Origin: Oscillospiraceae bacterium
GTDB lineage: Bacteria; Bacillota; Clostridia; Oscillospirales; Oscillospiraceae
Assembly (NCBI GenBank): GCA_029257695.1
Contig: JARIAU010000062.1
Coordinates: forward strand, 1-64,000
Direction: 5' to 3'
DNA: 64,000 nt
Shown here: positions 54,127 through 63,648 of the stretch, one piece after another
How positions within the stretch are numbered: the stretch's first letter is position 1
Layout of the letters: every line of letters starts with the position of its first letter
The notes under the pieces: generated by a model
Told to the model about the DNA's origin: nothing
The model's database searches: none
What the model saw: only the letters and a program-made list of their open reading frames with translations
Position numbers and translations under genes: made by a program

Positions 54127-54933
54127 TCACCGCCGCCAATCGGTCTGCTGCAGTCCTTCCGCAAGCAGACTGAATCCCAGCATCATCAGCACAATGGTTC
54201 CGCCCACACTCAAGGCATACCACGGGGCACTGTTGAGGTAGGTCTGGCTTTCACTCAGCATAGAGCCAAGGCTCGCCTGCGGCGGCTGGATGCCGATCCC
54301 GAGGAAACTCATGCTGGCCTCACTCAGCATGGCATTGTTCAGTCCAATGCTGACCGCCGGGAGCAAAACCGGCAAGGTGTTGGGGAGAATATGCAAGAAC
54401 ATCAGCCGCAGATCTCCCACCCCCATCAATTTGGCGCTTTTGACATAATTCAAATGACGGCATCGGGCAAACTCTCCCCGTACCACACGGGCAAAACTGG
54501 GAATAAACAGCACACCCAATGCCAAAATGATGTTGTAGGTTCCTCCCCCCACGACGCTAATGATAACAAGCGCCAACAAAATGGCCGGGAAGGCTGTGAT
54601 CGAATCACAAATCCGGGTAAGGATCAAATCCGGAATTCCTCCGTAGTAGCCGCAAAAGCTGCCGATCAGAATGCCAAACACACTTCCAATCAGCACCACA
54701 CAGAGCGCAATCAGCAGACTGGTTCCGGCCCCTTCCAAAATACGGCTGAATAAATCCCGTCCGAACTGATCGGTCCCCAGCCAGTGGGCAGCGCTGGGGG
54801 GCTGCCGTTTTGCTGCTGCATCCATCATTGTTGTGGAATAGGGGGTCCAGACAAAGCCCAGTAAAATCAATGCAGTTACAACACCGGACAGGGCTCCGCC
54901 CACCCAGACAAAGGGATGTTTCGTTCGTTTCAT
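54127..54933 (-). CDS. peptide/nickel-type ABC permease, OppC/DppC type
   Basis: 268 residues. N-terminal membrane helix, then LGTDQFGRDLFSRILEGAGTSLLIA, the typical DppC/NikC motif, and the EAA-like loop REFARCRHLNYVKSAKLMGVG. Five to six helices. Follows the OppB-type gene by 15 bases. Confidence 0.93.
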   Translation of the reverse strand: MKRTKHPFVWVGGALSGVVTALILLGFVWTPYSTTMMDAAAKRQPPSAAHWLGTDQFGRDLFSRILEGAGTSLLIALCVVLIGSVFGILIGSFCGYYGGIPDLILTRICDSITAFPAILLALVIISVVGGGTYNIILALGVLFIPSFARVVRGEFARCRHLNYVKSAKLMGVGDLRLMFLHILPNTLPVLLPAVSIGLNNAMLSEASMSFLGIGIQPPQASLGSMLSESQTYLNSAPWYALSVGGTIVLMMLGFSLLAEGLQQTDWRR

Positions 54934-54948
54934 GATGTTCCCCCTTTC

Positions 54949-55890
54949 TCAGTGGGTTCGGATGCGGGGATCCACCCAGGAAGACAGCAGATCTGCCAGA
55001 AAGTGAACCAGCACAATCCATGCGGCCATCAGCACCACAATGGCTTGCACCACCGGAAAATCCCGGTTCCCAATGCTGGCCAGCAGCAGCCGTCCTATCC
55101 CGGGGATGGTAAACACCTGCTCGATGACAATGGTTCCGGTCATGATTTCCGCTGCAGACACCGCAAGAAACGCAATGGTGGGAATCAAGGCATTGCGCAG
55201 CACATGCCGCCGCAATGCATAACCTCTGGATGCCCCCCGACTTTGCGAAGTGCGCACATAGTCCTGTCTCAATTCCGCTCCAATCGCTCCCCGAAGCATT
55301 TTCACTGTCATGGCAATGCGAGGAATGGCAATGGACAGTGCCGGAAACACCAGATAACCAAGGCATCCGGCCCAACTGTCGGTATAAGAAATAAAATTTC
55401 CCGGAACAAACAGATGGAAGGTCAGGCCAAAGATAAAACAGGCCAAAATGCCCACAAAAAAAGCAGGAACACTCATAACGACCTGATCCACTGCCGTAAT
55501 CATCGTGTCTGCCCAGCGATTTCGAACTCGCCCTGCCAGAATTCCCAGCGGAAGTGAGAGAATCACAGTAAACCCAAACGCCAGCAAGATGAGAAGGGCT
55601 GTCACCGGCAGCTTGTCTGCCAACATCGCCCGCACCGGCATATGGTAGCTGTAACTCATACCAAAATCGCCCTGTACAAAAGCCGTGAGCCAGTGCCAAT
55701 ACCGCACAAAAAACGGGAGATCCAAACCAAGCTCAGACCGGAGTTCCGAAACCGCCTCCGGCGTTGCTTCGGTTCCCAGCATCTTGGTGGTCGGATCTCC
55801 CGGAATGATCTGGAATGCAAGAAAGGCGAGAAACGAAACAATGAACAATGTAATAATGAGAGCAACTAGCTTTTTGGCTATGTTTTTCAC
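54949..55890 (-). CDS. peptide/nickel-type ABC permease, OppB/DppB type
   Basis: 313 residues. Opening helix, then FLAFQIIPGDPTTKMLG, the DppB signature region, and the EAA-type loop ELRQDYVRTSQSRGASR. Six helices. It pairs with the downstream OppC-type subunit. 46 bases after the receptor gene. Confidence 0.93.
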   Translation of the reverse strand: MKNIAKKLVALIITLFIVSFLAFLAFQIIPGDPTTKMLGTEATPEAVSELRSELGLDLPFFVRYWHWLTAFVQGDFGMSYSYHMPVRAMLADKLPVTALLILLAFGFTVILSLPLGILAGRVRNRWADTMITAVDQVVMSVPAFFVGILACFIFGLTFHLFVPGNFISYTDSWAGCLGYLVFPALSIAIPRIAMTVKMLRGAIGAELRQDYVRTSQSRGASRGYALRRHVLRNALIPTIAFLAVSAAEIMTGTIVIEQVFTIPGIGRLLLASIGNRDFPVVQAIVVLMAAWIVLVHFLADLLSSWVDPRIRTH

Positions 55891-55936
55891 GCTTCTCGCC
55901 TTCCTTTTTCAAACAGTGGGACGGTATTCCGTCCCC

Positions 55937-57475
55937 TCAGTGCAGTGTGGACAGATCCATCACATACATGGGGTAAAACTGATACCCCTCCAGTGCAGGA
56001 TGAATGGCCACAAAGTCTGCCAGATCCTGCAGATACACATTAGCCGCCGTGTCGCTGAGAATGCGCAGGCACCGGCGGTACAACTCGGTGCGCTCAGCAT
56101 CATCACCGGCATTTTGAGCGGCGGCATAGGTCTGATCATACTCCGGATTATTGTAGTTGATCAGATTTTTACTGCTGTCACTGACCCAGCGAGACAGCAA
56201 TGCAGTGGGACTCAGGATACTGGCATCAAAACCCACCACCGTAGCCTCAAAGGACCGATTGGCATAAACATCAGTCAGCCAGGTATTCCAGTCGATCTGT
56301 TCGATCTTGGCATTGATGCCTGCCGCAGCCAGCTGCTCCGCCAGCACCACTGCAGTATCCACATGGGGCTGGTAATTGCTGGGGACCTTGATGGTAAAGC
56401 TCAGTCCGTCCGGATAGCCCGCCTCAGTCAGCAGCGCCTTCGCCCGCTCCACATCGTGGGGATAGGCCTCAGCCAACTCCGGCTCAAAATACTTAGAAAA
56501 GCTGGGATACATAGAGGAGCCCAGTTTTGCTCCATGGCCGTCCGCCGTCAGCTCCATCATGGCATCCTTGTCCACCGCATAGCAAAGGGCCTGCCGCACC
56601 TTTTCGTTGGCAAAGGGCGCAAACGCCTCATTCAGGTAGATCCCTTGCACCAGATTCATAGTGCCTTCCAGCACTTGGTACCCATTGGACAGGTTGTTGA
56701 TCTGATCTGCAGTCAAATGACTCACCAGATCCAGTGCCCCGCTGTTCAAGGCAGTGAACAGTGCATTGGAGTCTTCATAAATCTGGAAAGTCACTCGCTC
56801 CAGTGCCGGAATGGCACCATAATAATCATCATTACGCTCCAGCACAAAGTTCTGCTGTACGCTCCGAGACACAAAGCGGAACGGGCCGGTACCCACCGGA
56901 GCGGTCGCCTGCTCTGCATAGTCCTTCGGCAGAATGAATACGCTGGCGATGACACTCATAAAATCACTGTTCGGCTCGCCGAGGTGGAAGGTAAGGGTGT
57001 TTCCCTCCACCGTGCGCTCCTGAACAGCAGAAAGCGCCTCTACCACATGCTTGTAAACCGAGGTAGCGGCGCAGGTATCAAAGGAATAGAGCACATCGTC
57101 CATGGTGCAAGGCTTCCCATTGTGGAACACCACACCATCCCGAAGTGTAAAGGCATAGCTCCGCCCATCCTCCGAAACCTCCACAGAGGAAGCAACAGCT
57201 TCCACAAAGTTTCCGGTGGCATCAGGTTTCACCAAACCCTCAAAGACATTAAACATGACCTCTCTAGTTCCTGCGTCCGATGATTGAAACGGGTCAAGAC
57301 TATCATCCAGGTCTTGGGCAATGCCCACGGAAATTTCTTTCTTCGTGGTCGCCGCCCCATCAGAAGATGAAGTTTCGTCGCTGGAAGTGCTGGGCTTGGT
57401 CGTTGCTCCTCCGCACGCGCTGAGTGAACACGCCAGCATGGCCACCGCCAGGAAAACTGCAAGAATTCGTTTCAT
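55937..57475 (-). CDS. peptide/nickel-type substrate-binding lipoprotein (SBP family 5)
   Basis: 512 residues with a lipoprotein signal ending LSAC, then a Ser/Thr-rich linker. Family 5 landmarks: GLVKPDATGNFVEAVASSVEVS, YAFTLRDGVVFHNGKP, VGTGPFRF and a C-terminal binding lobe. First gene of the operon, giving the receptor for the four downstream subunits. Specificity (peptide, nickel chelate, other) cannot be read. Start ATG with GGAGAAT upstream. Confidence 0.93.
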   Translation of the reverse strand: MKRILAVFLAVAMLACSLSACGGATTKPSTSSDETSSSDGAATTKKEISVGIAQDLDDSLDPFQSSDAGTREVMFNVFEGLVKPDATGNFVEAVASSVEVSEDGRSYAFTLRDGVVFHNGKPCTMDDVLYSFDTCAATSVYKHVVEALSAVQERTVEGNTLTFHLGEPNSDFMSVIASVFILPKDYAEQATAPVGTGPFRFVSRSVQQNFVLERNDDYYGAIPALERVTFQIYEDSNALFTALNSGALDLVSHLTADQINNLSNGYQVLEGTMNLVQGIYLNEAFAPFANEKVRQALCYAVDKDAMMELTADGHGAKLGSSMYPSFSKYFEPELAEAYPHDVERAKALLTEAGYPDGLSFTIKVPSNYQPHVDTAVVLAEQLAAAGINAKIEQIDWNTWLTDVYANRSFEATVVGFDASILSPTALLSRWVSDSSKNLINYNNPEYDQTYAAAQNAGDDAERTELYRRCLRILSDTAANVYLQDLADFVAIHPALEGYQFYPMYVMDLSTLH

Positions 57476-57558
57476 TGCTGTTCATTCTCCTTCCATTCAT
57501 AGCATCATGAATGTTACAACAAAATAACTTCTTCTCCCATTATTAAATTGCCATTCCT

Positions 57559-57586
57559 ATTATAATTCATCGCAAAAAAATAGCAA
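57559..57586 (-). promoter_or_regulatory. promoter of the peptide-importer operon
   Basis: Minus strand: TTGCTA, 16 bases, TATAAT, about 85 bases before the receptor ATG. It shares the 304-base gap 57476-57779 with a divergent promoter. Confidence 0.72.
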
Positions 57587-57664
57587 GTGCCATTCTTCCG
57601 GATTCCTTCGCATTTTTCCGCCCCACTTCCCACAAATTTAACAAACATTTTACCCTTTTCCCCG

Positions 57665-57693
57665 TTGTCACCCCCCATGTTCTCCTGTATAAT
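57665..57693 (+). promoter_or_regulatory. promoter of the CNNM/CorC gene
   Basis: TTGTCA, 17 bases, TATAAT. Confidence 0.82.
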
Positions 57694-57779
57694 ATATCTT
57701 GCTTTACTTTAAGCATCTGCCAAGGAGGATGTACCTCAGCAGATCAACAAATTTGAACATAAGGAGAGAATCTCACCCC

Positions 57780-59045
57780 ATGAATGACGATACTATATCA
57801 TCGATCATCCTCATCGTATTCCTGCTCGTTTGCTCGGCCTATTTTTCCGCCACGGAAACTGCGTTTTCTTCACTGAACCGCACCCGCTTGAAAACACTGG
57901 CTGAAAAAGGCAACAAACGCGCAAAACAGACGCTGGAGCTGGCGGACAAATACGATCAGCTGCTCAGTTCCATTCTGGTTGGCAACAATGTGGTCAACAT
58001 TGCCATGTCCTCCGTCGCCACTTTGATCTTTGTGGCTGCATTCCCCAAGTATGGTGCATCCCTTTCCACCCTGATCATCACCATCGTGGTGTTGATCTTC
58101 GGCGAAATTTCCCCTAAGAGCCTGGCCAAAGAAAACCCGGAAAAACTGGCTATGCTTTCCACTCCCCTGCTTCGCATCATCATCTGGATCCTCACTCCCA
58201 TCAACTTCCTGTTCTCTCAGTGGAAGCGCCTGCTGAACAAGCTGTTCAAGACCAGCACTGACCGGAGAATGACGCAGGACGAGCTTTTGATGCTGGTGGA
58301 CGAGGTTTCTCACGATGGCAGCATCGACGAAGAGGAAGGCGACCTGCTGCGCAGTGCCATCGAATTCACCGATCTGGATGCCGAGGATATTCTGACGCAC
58401 CGTGTGGATCTGGACGCCGTTCCGATCAATGCTACCAAAGAGGAAGTGGCACGCGTCTTTTGTGAGACTCGTTTCTCCCGCTTGCCCGTCTATGACGGCA
58501 CCATCGACAACATTGTCGGTGTGCTGCATCAGAAGGACTTTTATACCGGCAGCGGCATCAGCGATCAGCCCCTGACGGAGCTGATGAAGGAGCCGGTGTA
58601 TGTGCCGGAATCCGTAAAAATCAGCGATCTTCTTAAGGTGCTGCAAAAGCACAAATCTCATATCGCCGTGGTCAGCGATGAGTACGGCGGCACCGTTGGC
58701 ATCGTCACCATGGAGGATATTCTGGAAGAACTGGTGGGTGACATCTGGGATGAACACGACGAAGTCATTGAAACCTTCCACAAACTGGATGAAAACTCTT
58801 ACTCCGTGCTGTGTTCGGAAAATCTGGAGGAGCTGGAACGCTTTTTCGATTTGGACCTGGATTCCGACTGCACTTCTATCAGTGGATGGGTGCTGGAACA
58901 GCTCCAGCGCATCCCGGAGGAAGGCGACAGCTTTGACTACGGTCCTCTGCACATTACCGTAACTTCCACCGATTCCCACCGTGTGATGGAAATTCGCGTG
59001 GACCGTGCAACCCCCTCTTCCGAAGCCGAGGCAAAAATCAACTAA
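57780..59045 (+). CDS. CNNM/CorC (HlyC) family membrane protein
   Basis: 421 residues from the ATG giving MNDDTISSI, with AAGGAGAG upstream. The N-terminal DUF21 domain (three to four helices) carries AYFSATETAFSSLNRTRLK and FGEISPKSLAKENPE. Two CBS motifs follow (ILTHRVDLDAVPINAT; ELMKEPVYVPESVKI), with DEYGGTVGIVTMEDILEELVGDIWDEHD, then the CorC/HlyC C-terminal domain. Bacterial relatives export or regulate Mg2+/Co2+. Probably not a haemolysin despite older names. Confidence 0.93.
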   Translation: MNDDTISSIILIVFLLVCSAYFSATETAFSSLNRTRLKTLAEKGNKRAKQTLELADKYDQLLSSILVGNNVVNIAMSSVATLIFVAAFPKYGASLSTLIITIVVLIFGEISPKSLAKENPEKLAMLSTPLLRIIIWILTPINFLFSQWKRLLNKLFKTSTDRRMTQDELLMLVDEVSHDGSIDEEEGDLLRSAIEFTDLDAEDILTHRVDLDAVPINATKEEVARVFCETRFSRLPVYDGTIDNIVGVLHQKDFYTGSGISDQPLTELMKEPVYVPESVKISDLLKVLQKHKSHIAVVSDEYGGTVGIVTMEDILEELVGDIWDEHDEVIETFHKLDENSYSVLCSENLEELERFFDLDLDSDCTSISGWVLEQLQRIPEEGDSFDYGPLHITVTSTDSHRVMEIRVDRATPSSEAEAKIN

Positions 59046-59062
59046 AATTTCCTGATAATGCT

Positions 59063-59091
59063 TTGCATTATCGTGCATTTTATGGCATAAT
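59063..59091 (+). promoter_or_regulatory. possible promoter of the flavodiiron gene
   Basis: TTGCAT, 17 bases, CATAAT. Transcription would start near 59098, right before a stable hairpin. Confidence 0.55.
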
Positions 59092-59103
59092 AAGGCTATG
59101 TCC

Positions 59104-59127
59104 GGGCTGTCCCCCTGGGGACAGCCC
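59104..59127 (+). terminator. terminator or leader hairpin between CNNM and flavodiiron genes
   Basis: An 11-bp stem (GGGCTGTCCCC, two-base loop, complement) followed within 5 bases by TTTTT. It can end the CNNM transcript, or form at the 5' end of the flavodiiron mRNA. Confidence 0.75.
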
Positions 59128-59152
59128 GATTCTTTTTCTGGAGGCGTTGCAT

Positions 59153-60301
59153 ATGATAAGTAAAGAGATCCGTTATATCGGCGTCAATGACCACGACCTT
59201 GATCTGTTTGAAGGGCAGTATCCCGTATACAGCGGTATGTCCTACAATTCCTATTTGATTCTGGATGAAAAGATTGCGGTTATGGACACTGTGGATGCCA
59301 GCAAGGGCCCTGAGTTTTTGGACAACCTGCAGCGTGAGCTGGGCGGGCGTTCTCCCGATTATCTTGTGGTTCACCATATGGAACCGGATCACTCTGCCAG
59401 CATTCAGGCTTTGGTAGAGCGCTATCCTCAGGTGCGCATTGTCGCCTCTGCAAAAGCGCTGCAGATGATGCCTCAGTACTTCGATCTGGACCTAAGTCAG
59501 GCGATTGCCGTCAAAGAAGGCGATCTGCTGAATTTGGGTCGTCACAAGCTGTCCTTTGTCATGGCACCCATGGTCCATTGGCCCGAGGTCATGTTCAGTT
59601 TTGAAACCACGGAAAAGGTTTTGTTCAGTGCCGATGCCTTTGGCAAGTTCGGTGCTTTGGATGTGGATCAGCCTTGGGAAAGCGAAGCCTGCCGCTACTA
59701 TTTCAATATTGTGGGTAAATACGGTCCCCAGGTACAGGCGGTCTTGAAAAAAGCTGCCGCTCTGGATATTCAAACGATTTGCCCCCTGCACGGCCCCATC
59801 CTCTCGGCGCCTGTGGAGCCTTACATCGATCTCTACCGCACTTGGAGCAGCTACACTCCGGAATGCGAGGGCGTATTCCTCGCTTACGCTTCCATTCACG
59901 GAAATACAGCTGACACCGCTCATCACCTGAAGGCATTGCTGGAAGAGCAGCATTGCCCCCATGTGGAGATGCTGGACCTGACCCGAGACGACCTCTCCGA
60001 TGCCTTGGCTGAAGCATTCCGCTATGGAAAGATGATTCTGTGCGCCTCCAGCTACAACGCCAATGTCATGCCGGCCATGGAGGACTTCCTCCATCACCTG
60101 CAAGGAAAAAACTACCAGAACCGCACAGTAGCTCTGGTGGAAAACGGCTCTTGGGCTCCTTCGGCCAACCGTGCCATGACCGCTCTTCTGGAACCCATGA
60201 AAAATGTCACGATTCTGCCTGAAACCGTCACCATCCGTGGCAAGGAAAAGGAAAGTGATCTTCCCGCCATGCAGGCTTTGGTTCAGGCCATTTTGAAATA
60301 A
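59153..60301 (+). CDS. FprA-family A-type flavoprotein (flavodiiron)
   Basis: 382 residues from the ATG giving MISKEIRYIG, with TGGAGG upstream. The beta-lactamase-like di-iron domain has HHMEPDHS (His75, Glu77, Asp79, His80) and later MVHWPEVMF and SADAFGKFGAL. The flavodoxin domain starts near residue 247 (AYASIHGNTADTAHHLKALL). It reduces O2 to water or NO to N2O with rubredoxin electrons, protecting anaerobes. Works in the same defence as rubrerythrin. Confidence 0.94.
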   Translation: MISKEIRYIGVNDHDLDLFEGQYPVYSGMSYNSYLILDEKIAVMDTVDASKGPEFLDNLQRELGGRSPDYLVVHHMEPDHSASIQALVERYPQVRIVASAKALQMMPQYFDLDLSQAIAVKEGDLLNLGRHKLSFVMAPMVHWPEVMFSFETTEKVLFSADAFGKFGALDVDQPWESEACRYYFNIVGKYGPQVQAVLKKAAALDIQTICPLHGPILSAPVEPYIDLYRTWSSYTPECEGVFLAYASIHGNTADTAHHLKALLEEQHCPHVEMLDLTRDDLSDALAEAFRYGKMILCASSYNANVMPAMEDFLHHLQGKNYQNRTVALVENGSWAPSANRAMTALLEPMKNVTILPETVTIRGKEKESDLPAMQALVQAILK

Positions 60302-60314
60302 TCTGCAAACGACG

Positions 60315-60354
60315 AAACCCCCGAAGTGATTCGCTCAAATCACTTCGGGGGTTT
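60315..60354. terminator. bidirectional terminator after the flavodiiron gene
   Basis: A 17-bp stem (AAACCCCCGAAGTGATT with its complement) and a 6-base loop, shared with the convergent zinc-ribbon gene. Confidence 0.94.
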
Positions 60355-60370
60355 GTTTTATCAAATAGGT

Positions 60371-61282
60371 TTATTCCGCAGCTTTCACTCGGATGACCAC
60401 TTCCACCTTCTCCATGCCGGAGGTGACCGTCATCTTCGTCTTTCCTGCCGTCACGCCCGTCACCGTGGCCACATTGCCATCGGCAGAAACGGTTGCAATG
60501 GAAGAATCCACCATCTCAAAGGTATAGTTGCTGCCATCGCCGCCGGCCGCCTTCAGAGGAATGCTCTCTCCGGCCTTCAGGGTGAAGTCATCACTCTCCC
60601 AATCATAGCAGGTCAAGACAATGGTGGATGCACCGGGCTCCGCCACCGTTGCCTCTGCACAGGTAACTGCACATTCTGCCGTCACGCCGGCCGCAGACGC
60701 TGTGATGGTGCAGCTTCCTTCTGCCACCGTAGTGACATTGCCGGAGGCATCTACCGTAGCCACTTCAGGATCACTGGTGGACCAAACCACCTGACCAACC
60801 CAATTTTCCGGATTCAGTGTCGCCGTCAGCTGCGCAGAAGAACCGGGTGTCAGGCTCAACTCGGTCTGATCCAGCGTCAAGCCATCCGGTGCCACCACAG
60901 CGCCGGGATCTGTCGCTCCACTGCCGGCCCCATTCGGCTCCACCTGACTGCTGACCGCACCACCGGGTGTGTTCTGCTTCATATCTGCCAGCATAGAATG
61001 CACAAAAAATCCAATCAGCACCACCGCTGCCACAATCAGCACCACAGACAGCACAATACCCGCCACCGCAAGGGGGCTTCTGGCGCCGCCGTAGCCGCCG
61101 CCACGGGTGTTGGTATGCACCCGGTCACCGGCCCGTGTTTTGCGTCCGGACCCTCGGTTTACTTTTTTCCCGTTAGGCGCCGTGTCACAGAAGGGGCAGG
61201 CACGGTAAGTGGCTGCATAATCTTCTCCGCAAAACTCACAATGAATCAGCTCCGGCTGATTATCGCTGTAAAATTCGCTCAT
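60371..61282 (-). CDS. zinc-ribbon, single-pass membrane protein with two Big2-like domains
   Basis: 303 residues. A Cys4 zinc ribbon at the N terminus (CEFCG ... CPFCD, residues 15-32) is followed by a basic, Gly-rich linker (KTRAGDRVHTNTRGG). One membrane helix lies at about residues 71-95, and two bacterial Ig-like (BID_2) domains follow (LTLDQTELSLTPGSSAQLTA; DFTLKAGESIPLKA). Ribbon inside, Ig domains outside is the likely topology. Unnamed; could be a surface adhesin or sensor. Monocistronic. GGAGACAT precedes the ATG. Confidence 0.88.
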   Translation of the reverse strand: MSEFYSDNQPELIHCEFCGEDYAATYRACPFCDTAPNGKKVNRGSGRKTRAGDRVHTNTRGGGYGGARSPLAVAGIVLSVVLIVAAVVLIGFFVHSMLADMKQNTPGGAVSSQVEPNGAGSGATDPGAVVAPDGLTLDQTELSLTPGSSAQLTATLNPENWVGQVVWSTSDPEVATVDASGNVTTVAEGSCTITASAAGVTAECAVTCAEATVAEPGASTIVLTCYDWESDDFTLKAGESIPLKAAGGDGSNYTFEMVDSSIATVSADGNVATVTGVTAGKTKMTVTSGMEKVEVVIRVKAAE

Positions 61283-61410
61283 GATAGATGTCTCCTCTCG
61301 TTGGGTCTACATAAAAACATCAATTATACCTTAATATAATACCCAATTCTCCTTCCCCCGTCAACAGGAAATCCGTAAACAAATTGCTTTTCCGACCCTT
61401 CGGCTATCCC

Positions 61411-61439
61411 TTGACCGGTCGGAATGACTCCTTTATAAT
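61411..61439 (+). promoter_or_regulatory. promoter of the AAA ATPase gene
   Basis: TTGACC, 17 bases, TATAAT. The -35 overlaps the palindrome GACCGGTC and the sequence CCGGTCGG. Confidence 0.82.
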
Positions 61440-61489
61440 ATAGGCAGATTCGAATTGCAGCCCCGGTCTTGTCCGGGCAGGAGGTTCTT

Positions 61490-62935
61490 ATGAACAACGA
61501 AAAAATCACCACCGAGCTGGTGAGTAAAAAATATAAAGCAGGCATTCGGGCATACGGAAAGCTGTTGGGTGATCCCACGCTGCGACTAAATTTCACCCAA
61601 GAAGCGGATGCATTTTTCCGCCGCAGTGCTCTGTGTGTCTGGCAACACGGCGGTCCGGTCACTCAGCGCCATGTGGACGCCTACAACGCCATTCACTCCG
61701 GCGACAACCAAGCTCCCTCCATTCTGTTCTTTGAACTATCTGCCGCCGTGGCGTCTGCGCCGGACTTCACTCCTCCCGGTTTTTTTCATGAACTACTCCT
61801 TCGGGATCGGACCACCGGGCGAAATTGTGCCGAAAAATTTGCCGAGCTTTGCTCCATTCTGCTGCTGCTGTTTGCTGCGGTGGACGATCAGGTGGATGAA
61901 TCGGAAACGGCTTATGTGGATCTCTGTACTCAAGTACTGAAGGCTCAGATCGATCGTAAGATCGACCCGATCGCTCCCTATACTCCCTTCTCCCCCAGCG
62001 AACCTCCCGTCCCTGTGCAGCCGCAAACGGCCGCAGCTACCGCGGCCGCTCCTGCTCCGGATACGCCGGCAGAACCGACCGAATCAGTGGAAGACCTGCT
62101 GGCACAATTGGATGCACTGTGCGGCTTGGATGCCGTCAAAAAAGAGGTCCGCAGCCTGATCAATCTGGTAAAGGTTCGCAAGATGCGGGAAGAGCATGGT
62201 CTGGCAGTTCCTCCGATGAGCCTCCATCTGGTCTTTATGGGCAACCCGGGCACCGGAAAAACTACGGTGGCCCGTCTGCTGGCGAAGCTATACCACGCCA
62301 TCGGTGTGCTTGGCACCGGCCAGCTGGTGGAAACCGACCGCTCCGGCCTAGTAGCCGGATTTGTCGGTCAAACCGCCTTAAAAACACAGGAGGTCATCGA
62401 CAAAGCCCTCGGCGGTATTCTGTTCATCGACGAAGCATACGCTTTGACCAACAAAGAGGGTGGCACAGACTTCGGGCAGGAGGCCGTGGAGGTCTTGCTG
62501 AAAAACATGGAGGATCACCGGGATGATTTGGTGGTCATTGTGGCTGGCTATACCAACCTGATGCAGCAGTTTATCCATTCCAACCCCGGACTGGAATCCC
62601 GCTTCAATAAATACCTGTATTTTGAAGATTACAATGCCCAGCAGCTCCTGCTGATTTTGGAATCTACCTGCAAGAAAAACTGCTATCAGCTGGCGGAGGA
62701 TGCCAAAGAAAAGGCCGCACAGCTGTTGTCAGAAGCCTACGAAACCCGGGATGTGAACTTTGGCAATGCCCGTGATGTCCGCAATCTTTTTGAGAAATTG
62801 GTCGCTCGTCAGTCGGATCGAATCGCCAATGCAGAACACCCCAGCAAAGAGGATTTGATGTTGTTGACCGTCGCCGATTTGAACGCCGTGTTGGCGGAAG
62901 AAGACCCGGACTCCGAGAAAGCATCGACAACTTGA
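61490..62935 (+). CDS. CbxX/SpoVK-type AAA ATPase with TerB-like N-terminal part
   Basis: 481 residues from the ATG giving MNNEKITTE, with GCAGGAGG upstream. Residues about 1-155 are helical and TerB-like in places (CSILLLLFAAVDDQVDESE). A Pro/Ala/Thr linker (155-195) leads to a CbxX/CfqX AAA domain with Walker A GNPGTGKT near residue 255, Walker B ILFIDEAYAL and arginine-finger segments near LESRFNKYLYFEDY. CbxX relatives remodel enzymes such as Rubisco, and SpoVK is their sporulation member. Client unknown. Convergent with the TetR gene. Confidence 0.9.
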   Translation: MNNEKITTELVSKKYKAGIRAYGKLLGDPTLRLNFTQEADAFFRRSALCVWQHGGPVTQRHVDAYNAIHSGDNQAPSILFFELSAAVASAPDFTPPGFFHELLLRDRTTGRNCAEKFAELCSILLLLFAAVDDQVDESETAYVDLCTQVLKAQIDRKIDPIAPYTPFSPSEPPVPVQPQTAAATAAAPAPDTPAEPTESVEDLLAQLDALCGLDAVKKEVRSLINLVKVRKMREEHGLAVPPMSLHLVFMGNPGTGKTTVARLLAKLYHAIGVLGTGQLVETDRSGLVAGFVGQTALKTQEVIDKALGGILFIDEAYALTNKEGGTDFGQEAVEVLLKNMEDHRDDLVVIVAGYTNLMQQFIHSNPGLESRFNKYLYFEDYNAQQLLLILESTCKKNCYQLAEDAKEKAAQLLSEAYETRDVNFGNARDVRNLFEKLVARQSDRIANAEHPSKEDLMLLTVADLNAVLAEEDPDSEKASTT

Positions 62936-62947
62936 CTTAAAAAAACA

Positions 62948-62980
62948 GTGCCGGACACAGTACCATTCTGTGTCCGGCAC
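62948..62980. terminator. bidirectional terminator between the AAA ATPase and TetR genes
   Basis: A 13-bp stem (GTGCCGGACACAG with its complement) and a 7-base loop. Confidence 0.9.
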
Positions 62981-62985
62981 ATTTG

Positions 62986-63567
62986 TCATTCCGCTTTGAT
63001 ACAACGATTGGTCAGAGCCGCCGCCGTGGCCGTCAGTGTTTCGATTTCCTCCTGACAGTGGCTTTCCAGCCAACGCCGGAAAATAGCATAAAATCCATAG
63101 GTCAGAAACAACAAGATGTTTTGCTGCTCATCCATAGACAATCCGGAATAATAGGTGCTTTCCTGCTTCAATTTGACCCAGAAGAGATCCTGAATTCGGC
63201 GATCCAGCTGATTCCAAAAAACCACATCCCGATGCTCCACCACAAAGACACGCAGCAGCACCTGATGCTCTCGAATCATCATCAAAATCAGATGCATCAC
63301 CTGATCAGAGGAGAGAGTCTGTTCTTTAATCATTCGACACTGTACATCCACCTGTTCCAAAAAGCAGACAAATAAATCATCCCGCAGAGCAGCCAGGTCA
63401 TCGTAATGCTGGTAAAAGGTGGAGCGATTGATGTCTGCTGCTCGGCACACCCCAGCTACCGTGATTTTCGCCTCCGGCAGATGTTCCAACTGGTTCAAAT
63501 AGGCCTGATGCAGCATAGCACAGGTACGACAAACGCGTTTATCCGGATTCAACGGGGCAGCTCTCAT
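62986..63567 (-). CDS. TetR/AcrR family transcriptional regulator
   Basis: 193 residues from the ATG giving MRAAPLNPD, with GGAGG 5 bases upstream. N-terminal HTH (ITVAGVCRAADINRSTFYQHYDDLAALRDDL) is TetR-type. The C-terminal domain is helical and of the TetR_C_7-like kind seen in Dha regulators. Divergent from an SDR gene, which is the likely target. Confidence 0.87.
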   Translation of the reverse strand: MRAAPLNPDKRVCRTCAMLHQAYLNQLEHLPEAKITVAGVCRAADINRSTFYQHYDDLAALRDDLFVCFLEQVDVQCRMIKEQTLSSDQVMHLILMMIREHQVLLRVFVVEHRDVVFWNQLDRRIQDLFWVKLKQESTYYSGLSMDEQQNILLFLTYGFYAIFRRWLESHCQEEIETLTATAAALTNRCIKAE

Positions 63568-63648
63568 AATAGCCTCCATAGTTTGTGAAATAATAAACAA
63601 CACTTTTCTTCCGCTGCGTTGGTTATCCAACAGGTTCCCTCTTTGTGT

